Of a stretch of 64,000 bases of DNA, positions 49,001-61,621 are shown one piece after another; position 1 is the first letter of the stretch; every line of letters begins with the position of its first letter. The notes under the pieces were generated by a model. It saw only the letters and a program-made list of their open reading frames with translations. It was not told where the DNA came from and did no database searches. The position numbers and the translations under genes are program-made. The DNA is from Alitta virens (Eukaryota; Annelida; Polychaeta; Phyllodocida; Nereididae): assembly GCA_932294295.1 (NCBI GenBank), contig OW028584.1:9680407-9744406 (forward strand), in the 5' to 3' direction.

Positions 49001-51651
49001 ATTTATGCCAGGCACTGCCCCAGTGAACGCAATCTCATAGCCAGAACTGGCCTATGATATCGCGTACCCCCTTAATTTCTGCAGTTTTTACTTATACAAC
49101 AGCTTCAGCTTTGATGATGATACTTGATAATGACACCTAACAATACCTGAGACATCATTCTATTAATTTGTGACTATAACTTATCATTTATGCCAGGCAC
49201 TGCCCCAGTGAATGCAATCTTATAGCCAGAACTGGCCTATGATATCGCGTACCCCCTTAATTTCTGCAGTTTTTACTTATACAACAGCTTCAGCTTTGAT
49301 GATGATACTTGATAATGACACCTAACAATACCTGAGATATCATTCTATTAATTTGTGACTATAACTTATCATTTATGCCAGGCACTGCCCCAGTGAACGA
49401 AATCTCATAGCCAGAACTGGCCTATGATATCGCGTACCCCCTTAATTTCTGCAGTTTTTACTTATACAACAGCTTCAGCTTTGATGATGATACTTGATAA
49501 TGACACATAAGAATACCTGAAATATCATTCTATTAATTTGTGACTATAACTTATCATTTATGCCAGGCACTGCCCCAGTGAACGAAATCTCATAGCCAGA
49601 ACTGGCCTATGATATCGCGTACCCCCTTAATTTCTGCAGTTTTTACTTATACAACAGCTTCAGCTTTGATGATGATACTTGATAATGACACATAAGAATA
49701 CCTGAAATATCATTCTATTAATTTGTGACTATAACTTATCATTTATGCCAGGCACTGCCCCAGTGAACGCAATCTCATAGCCAGAACTGGCCTATGATAT
49801 CGCGTACCCCCTTAATTTCTGCAGTTTTTACTTATACAACAGCTGCAGCTTTGATGATGATACTTGATAATGACACCTAACAATACCTGAGATATCATTC
49901 TATTAATTTGTGACTATAACTTATCATTTATGCCAGGCACTGCCCCAGTGAACGAAATCTCATAGCCAGAACTGGCCTATGATATCGCGTACCCCCTTAA
50001 TTTCTGCAGTTTTTACTTATACAACAGCTTCAGCTTTGATGATGATACTTGATAATGTCACCTAACAATACCTGAGATATCATTCTATTAATTTGTGACT
50101 ATAACTTATCATTTATGCCAGGCACTGCCCCATTGAACGCAATCTCATAGCCAGAACTGGCCTATGATATTGCGTACCCCCTTAATTTCTGCAGTTTTTA
50201 CTCATACAACAGCTTCAGCTTTGATGATGATACTTGATAATGACACCTAACAAAACCTGAGATATCATTCTATAAATTTGTGACTATAACTCCTCATTTA
50301 TGCCAGGCACTGCCCCAGTGAACGCAATCTCATAGCCAGAACTGGCCTATGATATCGCGTACCCCCTTAATTTCTGCAGTTTTTACTTATACAACAGCTT
50401 CAGCTTTGATGATGATACTTGATAATGACACCTAACAATACCTGAGACATCATTCTATTAATTTGTGACTATAACTTATCATTTATGCCAGGCACTGCCC
50501 CAGTGAATGCAATCTTATAGCCAGAACTGGCCTATGATATCGCGTACCCCCTTAATTTCTGCAGTTTTTACTTATACAACAGCTTCAGCTTTGATGATGA
50601 TACTTGATAATGACACCTAACAATACCTGAGATATCATTCTATTAATTTGTGACTATAACTTATCATTTATGCCAGGCACTGCCCCAGTGAACGAAATCT
50701 CATAGCCAGAACTGGCCTATGATATCGCGTACCCCCTTAATTTCTGCAGTTTTTACTTATACAACAGCTTCAGCTTTGATGATGATACTTGATAATGACA
50801 CATAACAATACCTGAAATATCATTCTATTAATTTGTGACTATAACTTATCATTTATGCCAGGCACTGCCCCAGTGAACGCAATCTCATAGCCAGAACTGG
50901 CCTATGATATCGCGTACCCCCTTAATTTCTGCAGTTTTTACTTATACAACAGCTTCAGCTTTGATGATGATACTTGATAATGACACCTAACAAAACCTGA
51001 GATATCATTCTATAAATTTGTGACTATAACTCCTCATTTATGCCAGGCACTGCCCCAGTGAACGCAATCTCATAGCCAGAACTGGCCTATGATATCGCGT
51101 ACCCCCTTAATTTCTGCAGTTTTTACTTATACAACAGCTTCGGCTTTGATGATGATACTTGATAATGACACATAACAATACCTGAAATATCATTCTATTA
51201 ATTTGTGACTATAACTCCTCATTTATGCCAGGCACTGCCCCAGTGAACGCAATCTCATAGCCAGAACTGGCCTATGATATCGCGTACCCTCTTAATTTCT
51301 GCAGTTTTTACTTATACAACAGCTTCAGCTTTGATGATGATACTTGATAATGACACCTAACAATACCTGAGACATCATTCTATTAATTTGTGACTATAAC
51401 TTATCATTTATGCCAGGCACTGCCCCAGTGAATGCAATCTTATAGCCAGAACTGGCCTATGATATCGCGTACCCCCTTAATTTCTGCAGTTTTTACTTAT
51501 ACAACAGCTTCAGCTTTGATGATGATACTTGATAATGACACCTAACAATACCTGAGATATCATTCTATTAATTTGTGACTATAACTTATCATTTATGCCA
51601 GGCACTGCCCCAGTGAACGAAATCTCATAGCCAGAACTGGCCTATGATATC

Positions 51652-54600
51652 GCGTACCCCCTTAATTTCTGCAGTTTTTACTTATACAACAGCTTCAGCT
51701 TTGATGATGATACTTGATAATGACACATAACAATACCTGAGATATCATTCTATTAATTTGTGACTATAACTTATCATTTATGCCAGGCACTGGCCCAGTG
51801 AACGCAATCTCATAGCCAGAACTGGCCTATGATATCGCGTACCCCCTTAATTTCTGCAGTTTTTACTTATACAACAGCTGCAGCTTTGATGATGATACTT
51901 GATAATGACACCTAACAATACCTGAGATATCATTCTATTAATTTGTGACTATAACTTATCATTTATGCCAGGCACTGCCCCAGTGAACGAAATCTCATAG
52001 CCAGAACTGGCCTATGATATCGCGTACCCCCTTAATTTCTGCAGTTTTTACTTATACAACAGCTTCAGCTTTGATGATGATACTTGATAATGTCACCTAA
52101 CAATACCTGAGATATCATTCTATAAATTTGTGACTATAACTCCTCATTTATGCCAGGCACTGCCCCAGTGAACGCAATCTCATAGCCAGAACTGGCCTAT
52201 GATATCGCGTACCCCCTTAATTTCTGCAGTTTTTACTTATACAACAGCTTCGGCTTTGATGATGATACTTGATAATGACACATAACAATACCTGAAATAT
52301 CATTCTATAAATTTGTGACTATAACTTATCATTTATGCCAGGCACTGCCCCAGTGAACGCAATCTCATAGCCAGAACTGGCCTATGATATCGTGTACCCC
52401 CTTAATTTCTGCAGTTTTTACTTATACAACAGCTTCAGCTTTGATGATGATACTTGATAATGACACCTAACAAAACCTGAGATATCATTCTATAAATTTG
52501 TGACTATAACTCCTCATTTATGCCAGGCACTGCCCCAGTGAACGCAATCTCATAGCCAGAACTGGCCTATGATATCGCATACCCCCTTAATTTCTGCAGT
52601 TTTTACTTATACAACAGCTTCAGCTTTGTTGGTGATACTTGAAAATGACACATAAAAATGCCTGAGATATCATTCTATTAATTTGTGACTATACCTCCTC
52701 ATTTATGCCAGGCATTGCCCCAGTGTACGCAATCTCATAGCCAAACATGACCTATGATATCGCGTACCCCCTTAATTTCTGCAGTTTTTACTTATACAAC
52801 AGCTTCAGCTTTGATGATGATACTTGATAATGACACATAAGAATACCTGAAATATCATTCTATTAATTTGTGACTATAACTTATCATTTATGCCAGGCAC
52901 TGCCCCAGTGAACGCAATCTCATAGCCAGAACTGGCCTATGATATCGCGTACCCCCTTAATTTCTGCAGTTTTTACTTATACAACAGCTGCAGCTTTGAT
53001 GATGATACTTGATAATGACACCTAACAATACCTGAGATATCATTCTATTAATTTGTGACTATAACTTATCATTTATGCCAGGCACTGCCCCAGTGAACGA
53101 AATCTCATAGCCAGAACTGGCCTATGATATCGCGTAACCCCTTAATTTCTGCAGTTTTTACTTATACAACAGCTTCAGCTTTGATGATGATACTTGATAA
53201 TGTCACCTAACAATACCTGAGATATCATTCTATTAATTTGTGACTATAACTTATCATTTATGCCAGGCACTGCCCCAGTGAACGCAATCTCATAGCCAGA
53301 ACTGGCCTATGATATTGCGTACCCCCTTAATTTCTGCAGTTTTTACTCATACAACAGCTTCAGCTTTGATGATGATACTTGATAATGACACCTAACAAAA
53401 CCTGAGATATCATTCTATAAATTTGTGACTATAACTCCTCATTTATGCCAGGCACTGCCCCAGTGAACGCAATCTCATAGCCAGAACTGGCCTATGATAT
53501 CGCGTACCCCCTTAATTTCTGCAGTTTTTACTTATACAACAGCTTCAGCTTTGATGATGATACTTGATAATGACACCTAACAATACCTGAGACATCATTC
53601 TATTAATTTGTGACTATAACTTATCATTTATGCCAGGCACTGCCCCAGTGAATGCAATCTTATAGCCAGAACTGGCCTATGATATCGCGTACCCCCTTAA
53701 TTTCTGCAGTTTTTACTTATACAACAGCTTCAGCTTTGATGATGATACTTGATAATGACACCTAACAATACCTGAGATATCATTCTATTAATTTGTGACT
53801 ATAACTTATCATTTATGCCAGGCACTGCCCCAGTGAACGAAATCTCATAGCCAGAACTGGCCTATGATATCGCGTACCCCCTTAATTTCTGCAGTTTTTA
53901 CTTATACAACAGCTTCAGCTTTGATGATGATACTTGATAATGACACAAAACAATACCTGAAATATCATTCTATTAATTTGTGACTATAACTTATCATTTA
54001 TGCCAGGCACTGGCCCAGTGAACGCAATCTCATAGCCAGAACTGACCTATGATATCGCGTACCCCCTTAATTTCTGCAGTTTTTACTTATACAACAGCTG
54101 CAGCTTTGATGATGATACTTGATAATGACACCTAACAATACCTGAGATATCATTCTATTAATTTGTGACTATAACTCCTCATTTATGCCAGGCACTGCCC
54201 CAGTGAACGCAATCTCATAGCCAGAACTGGCCTATGATATCGCGTACCCCCTTAATTTCTGCAGTTCTTACTTATACAACAGCTTCAGCTTTGATGATGA
54301 TACTTGATAATGACACCTAACAATACCTGAGACATCATTCTATTAATTTGTGACTATAACTTATCATTTATGCCAGGCACTGCCCCAGTGAATGCAATCT
54401 TATAGCCAGAACTGGCCTATGATATCGCGTACCCCCTTAATTTCTGCAGTTTTTACTTATACAACAGCTTCAGCTTTGATGATGATACTTGATAATGACA
54501 CCTAACAATACCTGAGATATCATTCTATTAATTTGTGACTATAACTTATCATTTATGCCAGGCACTGGCCCAGTGAACGCAATCTCATAGCCAGAACTGG

Positions 54601-56636
54601 CCTATGATATCGCGTACCCCCTTAATTTCTGCAGTTTTTACTTATACAACAGCTGCAGCTTTGATGATGATACTTGATAATGACAACTAACAATACCTGA
54701 GATATCATTCTATTAATTTGTGACTATAACTTATCATTTATGCCTGGCACTGCCCCAGTGAACGAAATCTCATAGCCAGAACTGGCCTATGATATCGCGT
54801 ACCCCCTTAATTTCTGCAGTTTTTACTTATACAACAGCTTCAGCTTTGATGATGATACTTGATAATGACACCTAACAAAACCCGAGATATCATTCTATAA
54901 ATTTGTGACTATAACTCCTCATTTATGCCAGGCACTGCCCCAGTGAACGCAATCTCATAGCCAGAACTGGCCTATGATATCGCGTACCCCCTTAATTTCT
55001 GCAGTTTTTACCAATACAACAGCTTCAGCTTTGTTGGTGATACTTGACAATGACACATAACAATACCTGAGATATCATTCTATTAATTTGTGACTATAAC
55101 TTATCATTTATGCCAGGCACTGCCCCAGTGAACGCAATCTCATAGCCAGAACTGGCCTATGATATCGCGTACCCCCTTAATTTCTGCAGTTTTTACTTAT
55201 ACGACAGCTTCAGCTTTGTTGGTGATACTTGATAATGACACCTAACAATACCTGAGATATCATTCTATTAATTTGTGACTATACCTCCTCATTTATGCCA
55301 GGCATTGCCCCAGTGAACGCAATCTCATAGCCAGAACTGGCCTATGAAATCGCGTACCCCCTTAATTTCTGCAGTTTTTACTTATACAACAGCTTCAGCT
55401 TTGATGATGATACTTGATAATGACACATAACAATACCTGAGATATCATTCTATTAATTTGTGACTATAACTTATCATTTATGCCAGGCACTGCCCCAGTG
55501 AATGCAATCTTATAGCCAGAACTGGCCTATGATATCGCGTACCCCCTTAATTTCTGCAGTTTTTACTTATACAACAGCTTCAGCTTTGATGATGATACTT
55601 GATAATGACACCTAACAATACCTGAGATATCATTCTATTAATTTGTGACTATAACTTATCATTTATTCCAGGCACTGCCCCAGTGAACGAAATCTCATAG
55701 CCAGAACTGGCCTATGATATCGCGTACCCCCTTAATTTCTGCAGTTTTTACTTATACAACAGCTTCAGCTTTGATGATGATACTTGATAATGTCACCTAA
55801 CATACCTGAGATATCATTCTATTAATTAGTGACTATAACTCCCCATTTATGCCAGGTATGGCCCCAGTGAACGCAATGTCATAGCCAGAACTGGCCTATG
55901 ATATCGCGTACCCCCCTAATTTCTGCTTATATAACAGCTTTACCTTCGATGGTGATACTTGATAATGACACATAAAAACGCCTGAGATATCATTCTATTG
56001 ATTTGTGACTATAACTCTTCGTTTATGCCAGGCATTGCCCCAGTGAACGCAATCTCATAGCCAAACATGACCTAAGATATCGCGTACCCCCTTAATTTCT
56101 GCAGTTTTTACTTATACAACAGCTTCAGCTTTGTTGGTGATACTTGATAATGACACATAACAATACCTGAGATATCATTCTATTAATTTGTGACTATAAC
56201 TTATCATTTATGCCAGGCACTGCCCCAGTGAACGCAATCTCATAGCCAGAACTGGCCTATGATATCGCGTACCCCCTTAATTTCTGCAGTTTTTACTTAT
56301 ATAACAGCTTCAGCTTTGTTGGTGATACTTGATAATGACACCTAACAATACCTGAGATATCATTCTATTAATTTGTGACTATACCTCCTCATTTATGCCA
56401 GGCATTGCCCCAATGAACGCAATCTCATAGCCAGAACTGGCCTATGATATCGCGTACCCCCTTAATTTCTGCAGTTTTTACTTATACAACAGCTTCAGCT
56501 TTGATGATGATACTTGATAATGACACAAAACAATACCTGAAATATCATTCTATTAATTTGTGACTATAACTTATCATTTATGCCAGGCACTGGCCCAGTG
56601 AACGCAATCTCATAGCCAGAACTGACCTATGATATC
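51652..56636 (+). repeat. 27-monomer higher-order block, copy 1 (4,985 bases)
   Basis: Rare marks line up with copy 2 at a constant offset of 4,985 bases: GATATCGTGTACC (52,391/57,376), GATATCGCATACC, CCCCAGTGTACGC, CTTGAAAATGACAC, GCGTAACCCC, ATGCCTGGCAC and the landmark at 55,916/60,901. The block ends contain a 14-monomer sub-block (GACACAAAAC at about 53,945 and 56,525), so 27 is 13 plus 14. Confidence 0.85.
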
Positions 56637-59600
56637 GCGTACCCCCTTAATTTCTGCAGTTTTTACTTATACAACAGCTTCAGCTTTGATGATGATACTT
56701 GATAATGACACATAACAATACCTGAGATATCATTCTATTAATTTGTGACTATAACTTATCATTTATGCCAGGCACTGGCCCAGTGAACGCAATCTCATAG
56801 CCAGAACTGGCCTATGATATCGCGTACCCCCTTAATTTCTGCAGTTTTTACTTATACAACAGCTGCAGCTTTGATGATGATACTTGATAATGACACCTAA
56901 CAATACCTGAGATATCATTCTATTAATTTGTGACTATAACTTATCATTTATGCCAGGCACTGCCCCAGTGAACGAAATCTCATAGCCAGAACTGGCCTAT
57001 GATATCGCGTACCCCCTTAATTTCTGCAGTTTTTACTTATACAACAGCTTCAGCTTTGATGATGATACTTGATAATGTCACCTAACAATACCTGAGATAT
57101 CATTCTATAAATTTGTGACTATAACTCCTCATTTATGCCAGGCACTGCCCCAGTGAACGCAATCTCATAGCCAGAACTGGCCTATGATATCGCGTACCCC
57201 CTTAATTTCTGCAGTTTTTACTTATACAACAGCTTCGGCTTTGATGATGATACTTGATAATGACACATAACAATACCTGAAATATCATTCTATAAATTTG
57301 TGACTATAACTTATCATTTATGCCAGGCACTGCCCCAGTGAACGCAATCTCATAGCCAGAACTGGCCTATGATATCGTGTACCCCCTTAATTTCTGCAGT
57401 TTTTACTTATACAACAGCTTCAGCTTTGATGATGATACTTGATAATGACACCTAACAAAACCTGAGATATCATTCTATAAATTTGTGACTATAACTCCTC
57501 ATTTATGCCAGGCACTGCCCCAGTGAACGCAATCTCATAGCCAGAACTGGCCTATGATATCGCATACCCCCTTAATTTCTGCAGTTTTTACTTATACAAC
57601 AGCTTCAGCTTTGTTGGTGATACTTGAAAATGACACATAAAAATGCCTGAGATATCATTCTATTAATTTGTGACTATACCTCCTCATTTATGCCAGGCAT
57701 TGCCCCAGTGTACGCAATCTCATAGCCAAACATGACCTATGATATCGCGTACCCCCTTAATTTCTGCAGTTTTTACTTATACAACAGCTTCAGCTTTGAT
57801 GATGATACTTGATAATGACACATAAGAATACCTGAAATATCATTCTATTAATTTGTGACTATAACTTATCATTTATGCCAGGCACTGCCCCAGTGAACGC
57901 AATCTCATAGCCAGAACTGGCCTATGATATCGCGTACCCCCTTAATTTCTGCAGTTTTTACTTATACAACAGCTGCAGCTTTGATGATGATACTTGATAA
58001 TGACACCTAACAATACCTGAGATATCATTCTATTAATTTGTGACTATAACTTATCATTTATGCCAGGCACTGCCCCAGTGAACGAAATCTCATAGCCAGA
58101 ACTGGCCTATGATATCGCGTAACCCCTTAATTTCTGCAGTTTTTACTTATACAACAGCTTCAGCTTTGATGATGATACTTGATAATGTCACCTAACAATA
58201 CCTGAGATATCATTCTATTAATTTGTGACTATAACTTATCATTTATGCCAGGCACTGCCCCAGTGAACGCAATCTCATAGCCAGAACTGGCCTATGATAT
58301 TGCGTACCCCCTTAATTTCTGCAGTTTTTACTCATACAACAGCTTCAGCTTTGATGATGATACTTGATAATGACACCTAACAAAACCTGAGATATCATTC
58401 TATAAATTTGTGACTATAACTCCTCATTTATGCCAGGCACTGCCCCAGTGAACGCAATCTCATAGCCAGAACTGGCCTATGATATCGCGTACCCCCTTAA
58501 TTTCTGCAGTTTTTACTTATACAACAGCTTCAGCTTTGATGATGATACTTGATAATGACACCTAACAATACCTGAGACATCATTCTATTAATTTGTGACT
58601 ATAACTTATCATTTATGCCAGGCACTGCCCCAGTGAATGCAATCTTATAGCCAGAACTGGCCTATGATATCGCGTACCCCCTTAATTTCTGCAGTTTTTA
58701 CTTATACAACAGCTTCAGCTTTGATGATGATACTTGATAATGACACCTAACAATACCTGAGATATCATTCTATTAATTTGTGACTATAACTTATCATTTA
58801 TGCCAGGCACTGCCCCAGTGAACGAAATCTCATAGCCAGAACTGGCCTATGATATCGCGTACCCCCTTAATTTCTGCAGTTTTTACTTATACAACAGCTT
58901 CAGCTTTGATGATGATACTTGATAATGACACAAAACAATACCTGAAATATCATTCTATTAATTTGTGACTATAACTTATCATTTATGCCAGGCACTGGCC
59001 CAGTGAACGCAATCTCATAGCCAGAACTGACCTATGATATCGCGTACCCCCTTAATTTCTGCAGTTTTTACTTATACAACAGCTGCAGCTTTGATGATGA
59101 TACTTGATAATGACACCTAACAATACCTGAGATATCATTCTATTAATTTGTGACTATAACTCCTCATTTATGCCAGGCACTGCCCCAGTGAACGCAATCT
59201 CATAGCCAGAACTGGCCTATGATATCGCGTACCCCCTTAATTTCTGCAGTTCTTACTTATACAACAGCTTCAGCTTTGATGATGATACTTGATAATGACA
59301 CCTAACAATACCTGAGACATCATTCTATTAATTTGTGACTATAACTTATCATTTATGCCAGGCACTGCCCCAGTGAATGCAATCTTATAGCCAGAACTGG
59401 CCTATGATATCGCGTACCCCCTTAATTTCTGCAGTTTTTACTTATACAACAGCTTCAGCTTTGATGATGATACTTGATAATGACACCTAACAATACCTGA
59501 GATATCATTCTATTAATTTGTGACTATAACTTATCATTTATGCCAGGCACTGGCCCAGTGAACGCAATCTCATAGCCAGAACTGGCCTATGATATCGCGT

Positions 59601-61621
59601 ACCCCCTTAATTTCTGCAGTTTTTACTTATACAACAGCTGCAGCTTTGATGATGATACTTGATAATGACAACTAACAATACCTGAGATATCATTCTATTA
59701 ATTTGTGACTATAACTTATCATTTATGCCTGGCACTGCCCCAGTGAACGAAATCTCATAGCCAGAACTGGCCTATGATATCGCGTACCCCCTTAATTTCT
59801 GCAGTTTTTACTTATACAACAGCTTCAGCTTTGATGATGATACTTGATAATGACACCTAACAAAACCCGAGATATCATTCTATAAATTTGTGACTATAAC
59901 TCCTCATTTATGCCAGGCACTGCCCCAGTGAACGCAATCTCATAGCCAGAACTGGCCTATGATATCGCGTACCCCCTTAATTTCTGCAGTTTTTACCAAT
60001 ACAACAGCTTCAGCTTTGTTGGTGATACTTGACAATGACACATAACAATACCTGAGATATCATTCTATTAATTTGTGACTATAACTTATCATTTATGCCA
60101 GGCACTGCCCCAGTGAACGCAATCTCATAGCCAGAACTGGCCTATGATATCGCGTACCCCCTTAATTTCTGCAGTTTTTACTTATACGACAGCTTCAGCT
60201 TTGTTGGTGATACTTGATAATGACACCTAACAATACCTGAGATATCATTCTATTAATTTGTGACTATACCTCCTCATTTATGCCAGGCATTGCCCCAGTG
60301 AACGCAATCTCATAGCCAGAACTGGCCTATGAAATCGCGTACCCCCTTAATTTCTGCAGTTTTTACTTATACAACAGCTTCAGCTTTGATGATGATACTT
60401 GATAATGACACATAACAATACCTGAGATATCATTCTATTAATTTGTGACTATAACTTATCATTTATGCCAGGCACTGCCCCAGTGAATGCAATCTTATAG
60501 CCAGAACTGGCCTATGATATCGCGTACCCCCTTAATTTCTGCAGTTTTTACTTATACAACAGCTTCAGCTTTGATGATGATACTTGATAATGACACCTAA
60601 CAATACCTGAGATATCATTCTATTAATTTGTGACTATAACTTATCATTTATTCCAGGCACTGCCCCAGTGAACGAAATCTCATAGCCAGAACTGGCCTAT
60701 GATATCGCGTACCCCCTTAATTTCTGCAGTTTTTACTTATACAACAGCTTCAGCTTTGATGATGATACTTGATAATGTCACCTAACATACCTGAGATATC
60801 ATTCTATTAATTAGTGACTATAACTCCCCATTTATGCCAGGTATGGCCCCAGTGAACGCAATGTCATAGCCAGAACTGGCCTATGATATCGCGTACCCCC
60901 CTAATTTCTGCTTATATAACAGCTTTACCTTCGATGGTGATACTTGATAATGACACATAAAAACGCCTGAGATATCATTCTATTGATTTGTGACTATAAC
61001 TCTTCGTTTATGCCAGGCATTGCCCCAGTGAACGCAATCTCATAGCCAAACATGACCTAAGATATCGCGTACCCCCTTAATTTCTGCAGTTTTTACTTAT
61101 ACAACAGCTTCAGCTTTGTTGGTGATACTTGATAATGACACATAACAATACCTGAGATATCATTCTATTAATTTGTGACTATAACTTATCATTTATGCCA
61201 GGCACTGCCCCAGTGAACGCAATCTCATAGCCAGAACTGGCCTATGATATCGCGTACCCCCTTAATTTCTGCAGTTTTTACTTATATAACAGCTTCAGCT
61301 TTGTTGGTGATACTTGATAATGACACCTAACAATACCTGAGATATCATTCTATTAATTTGTGACTATACCTCCTCATTTATGCCAGGCATTGCCCCAATG
61401 AACGCAATCTCATAGCCAGAACTGGCCTATGATATCGCGTACCCCCTTAATTTCTGCAGTTTTTACTTATACAACAGCTTCAGCTTTGATGATGATACTT
61501 GATAATGACACAAAACAATACCTGAAATATCATTCTATTAATTTGTGACTATAACTTATCATTTATGCCAGGCACTGGCCCAGTGAACGCAATCTCATAG
61601 CCAGAACTGACCTATGATATC
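56637..61621 (+). repeat. 27-monomer higher-order block, copy 2 (4,985 bases)
   Basis: This is the partner of the preceding block. By eye the two copies are near-identical over their whole length. The correspondence ends near 61,655, where this copy has CAACAGCTGCAG and the first has CAACAGCTTCAG. The near-identity suggests a recent event, or an assembly duplication that should be excluded. Confidence 0.85.
58860..61440 (+). repeat. 14-monomer higher-order unit, copy 1 of 2 at right end (2,580 bases)
   Basis: The landmark at 60,901 and the next at 63,481 are 2,580 bases apart, which is 14 monomers minus 10 bases. GACACAAAAC (about 58,930) and GAACTGACCTATG (about 59,029) recur at the same offset. 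The unit overlaps the end of the 27-monomer block, showing that layers are nested. Confidence 0.85.
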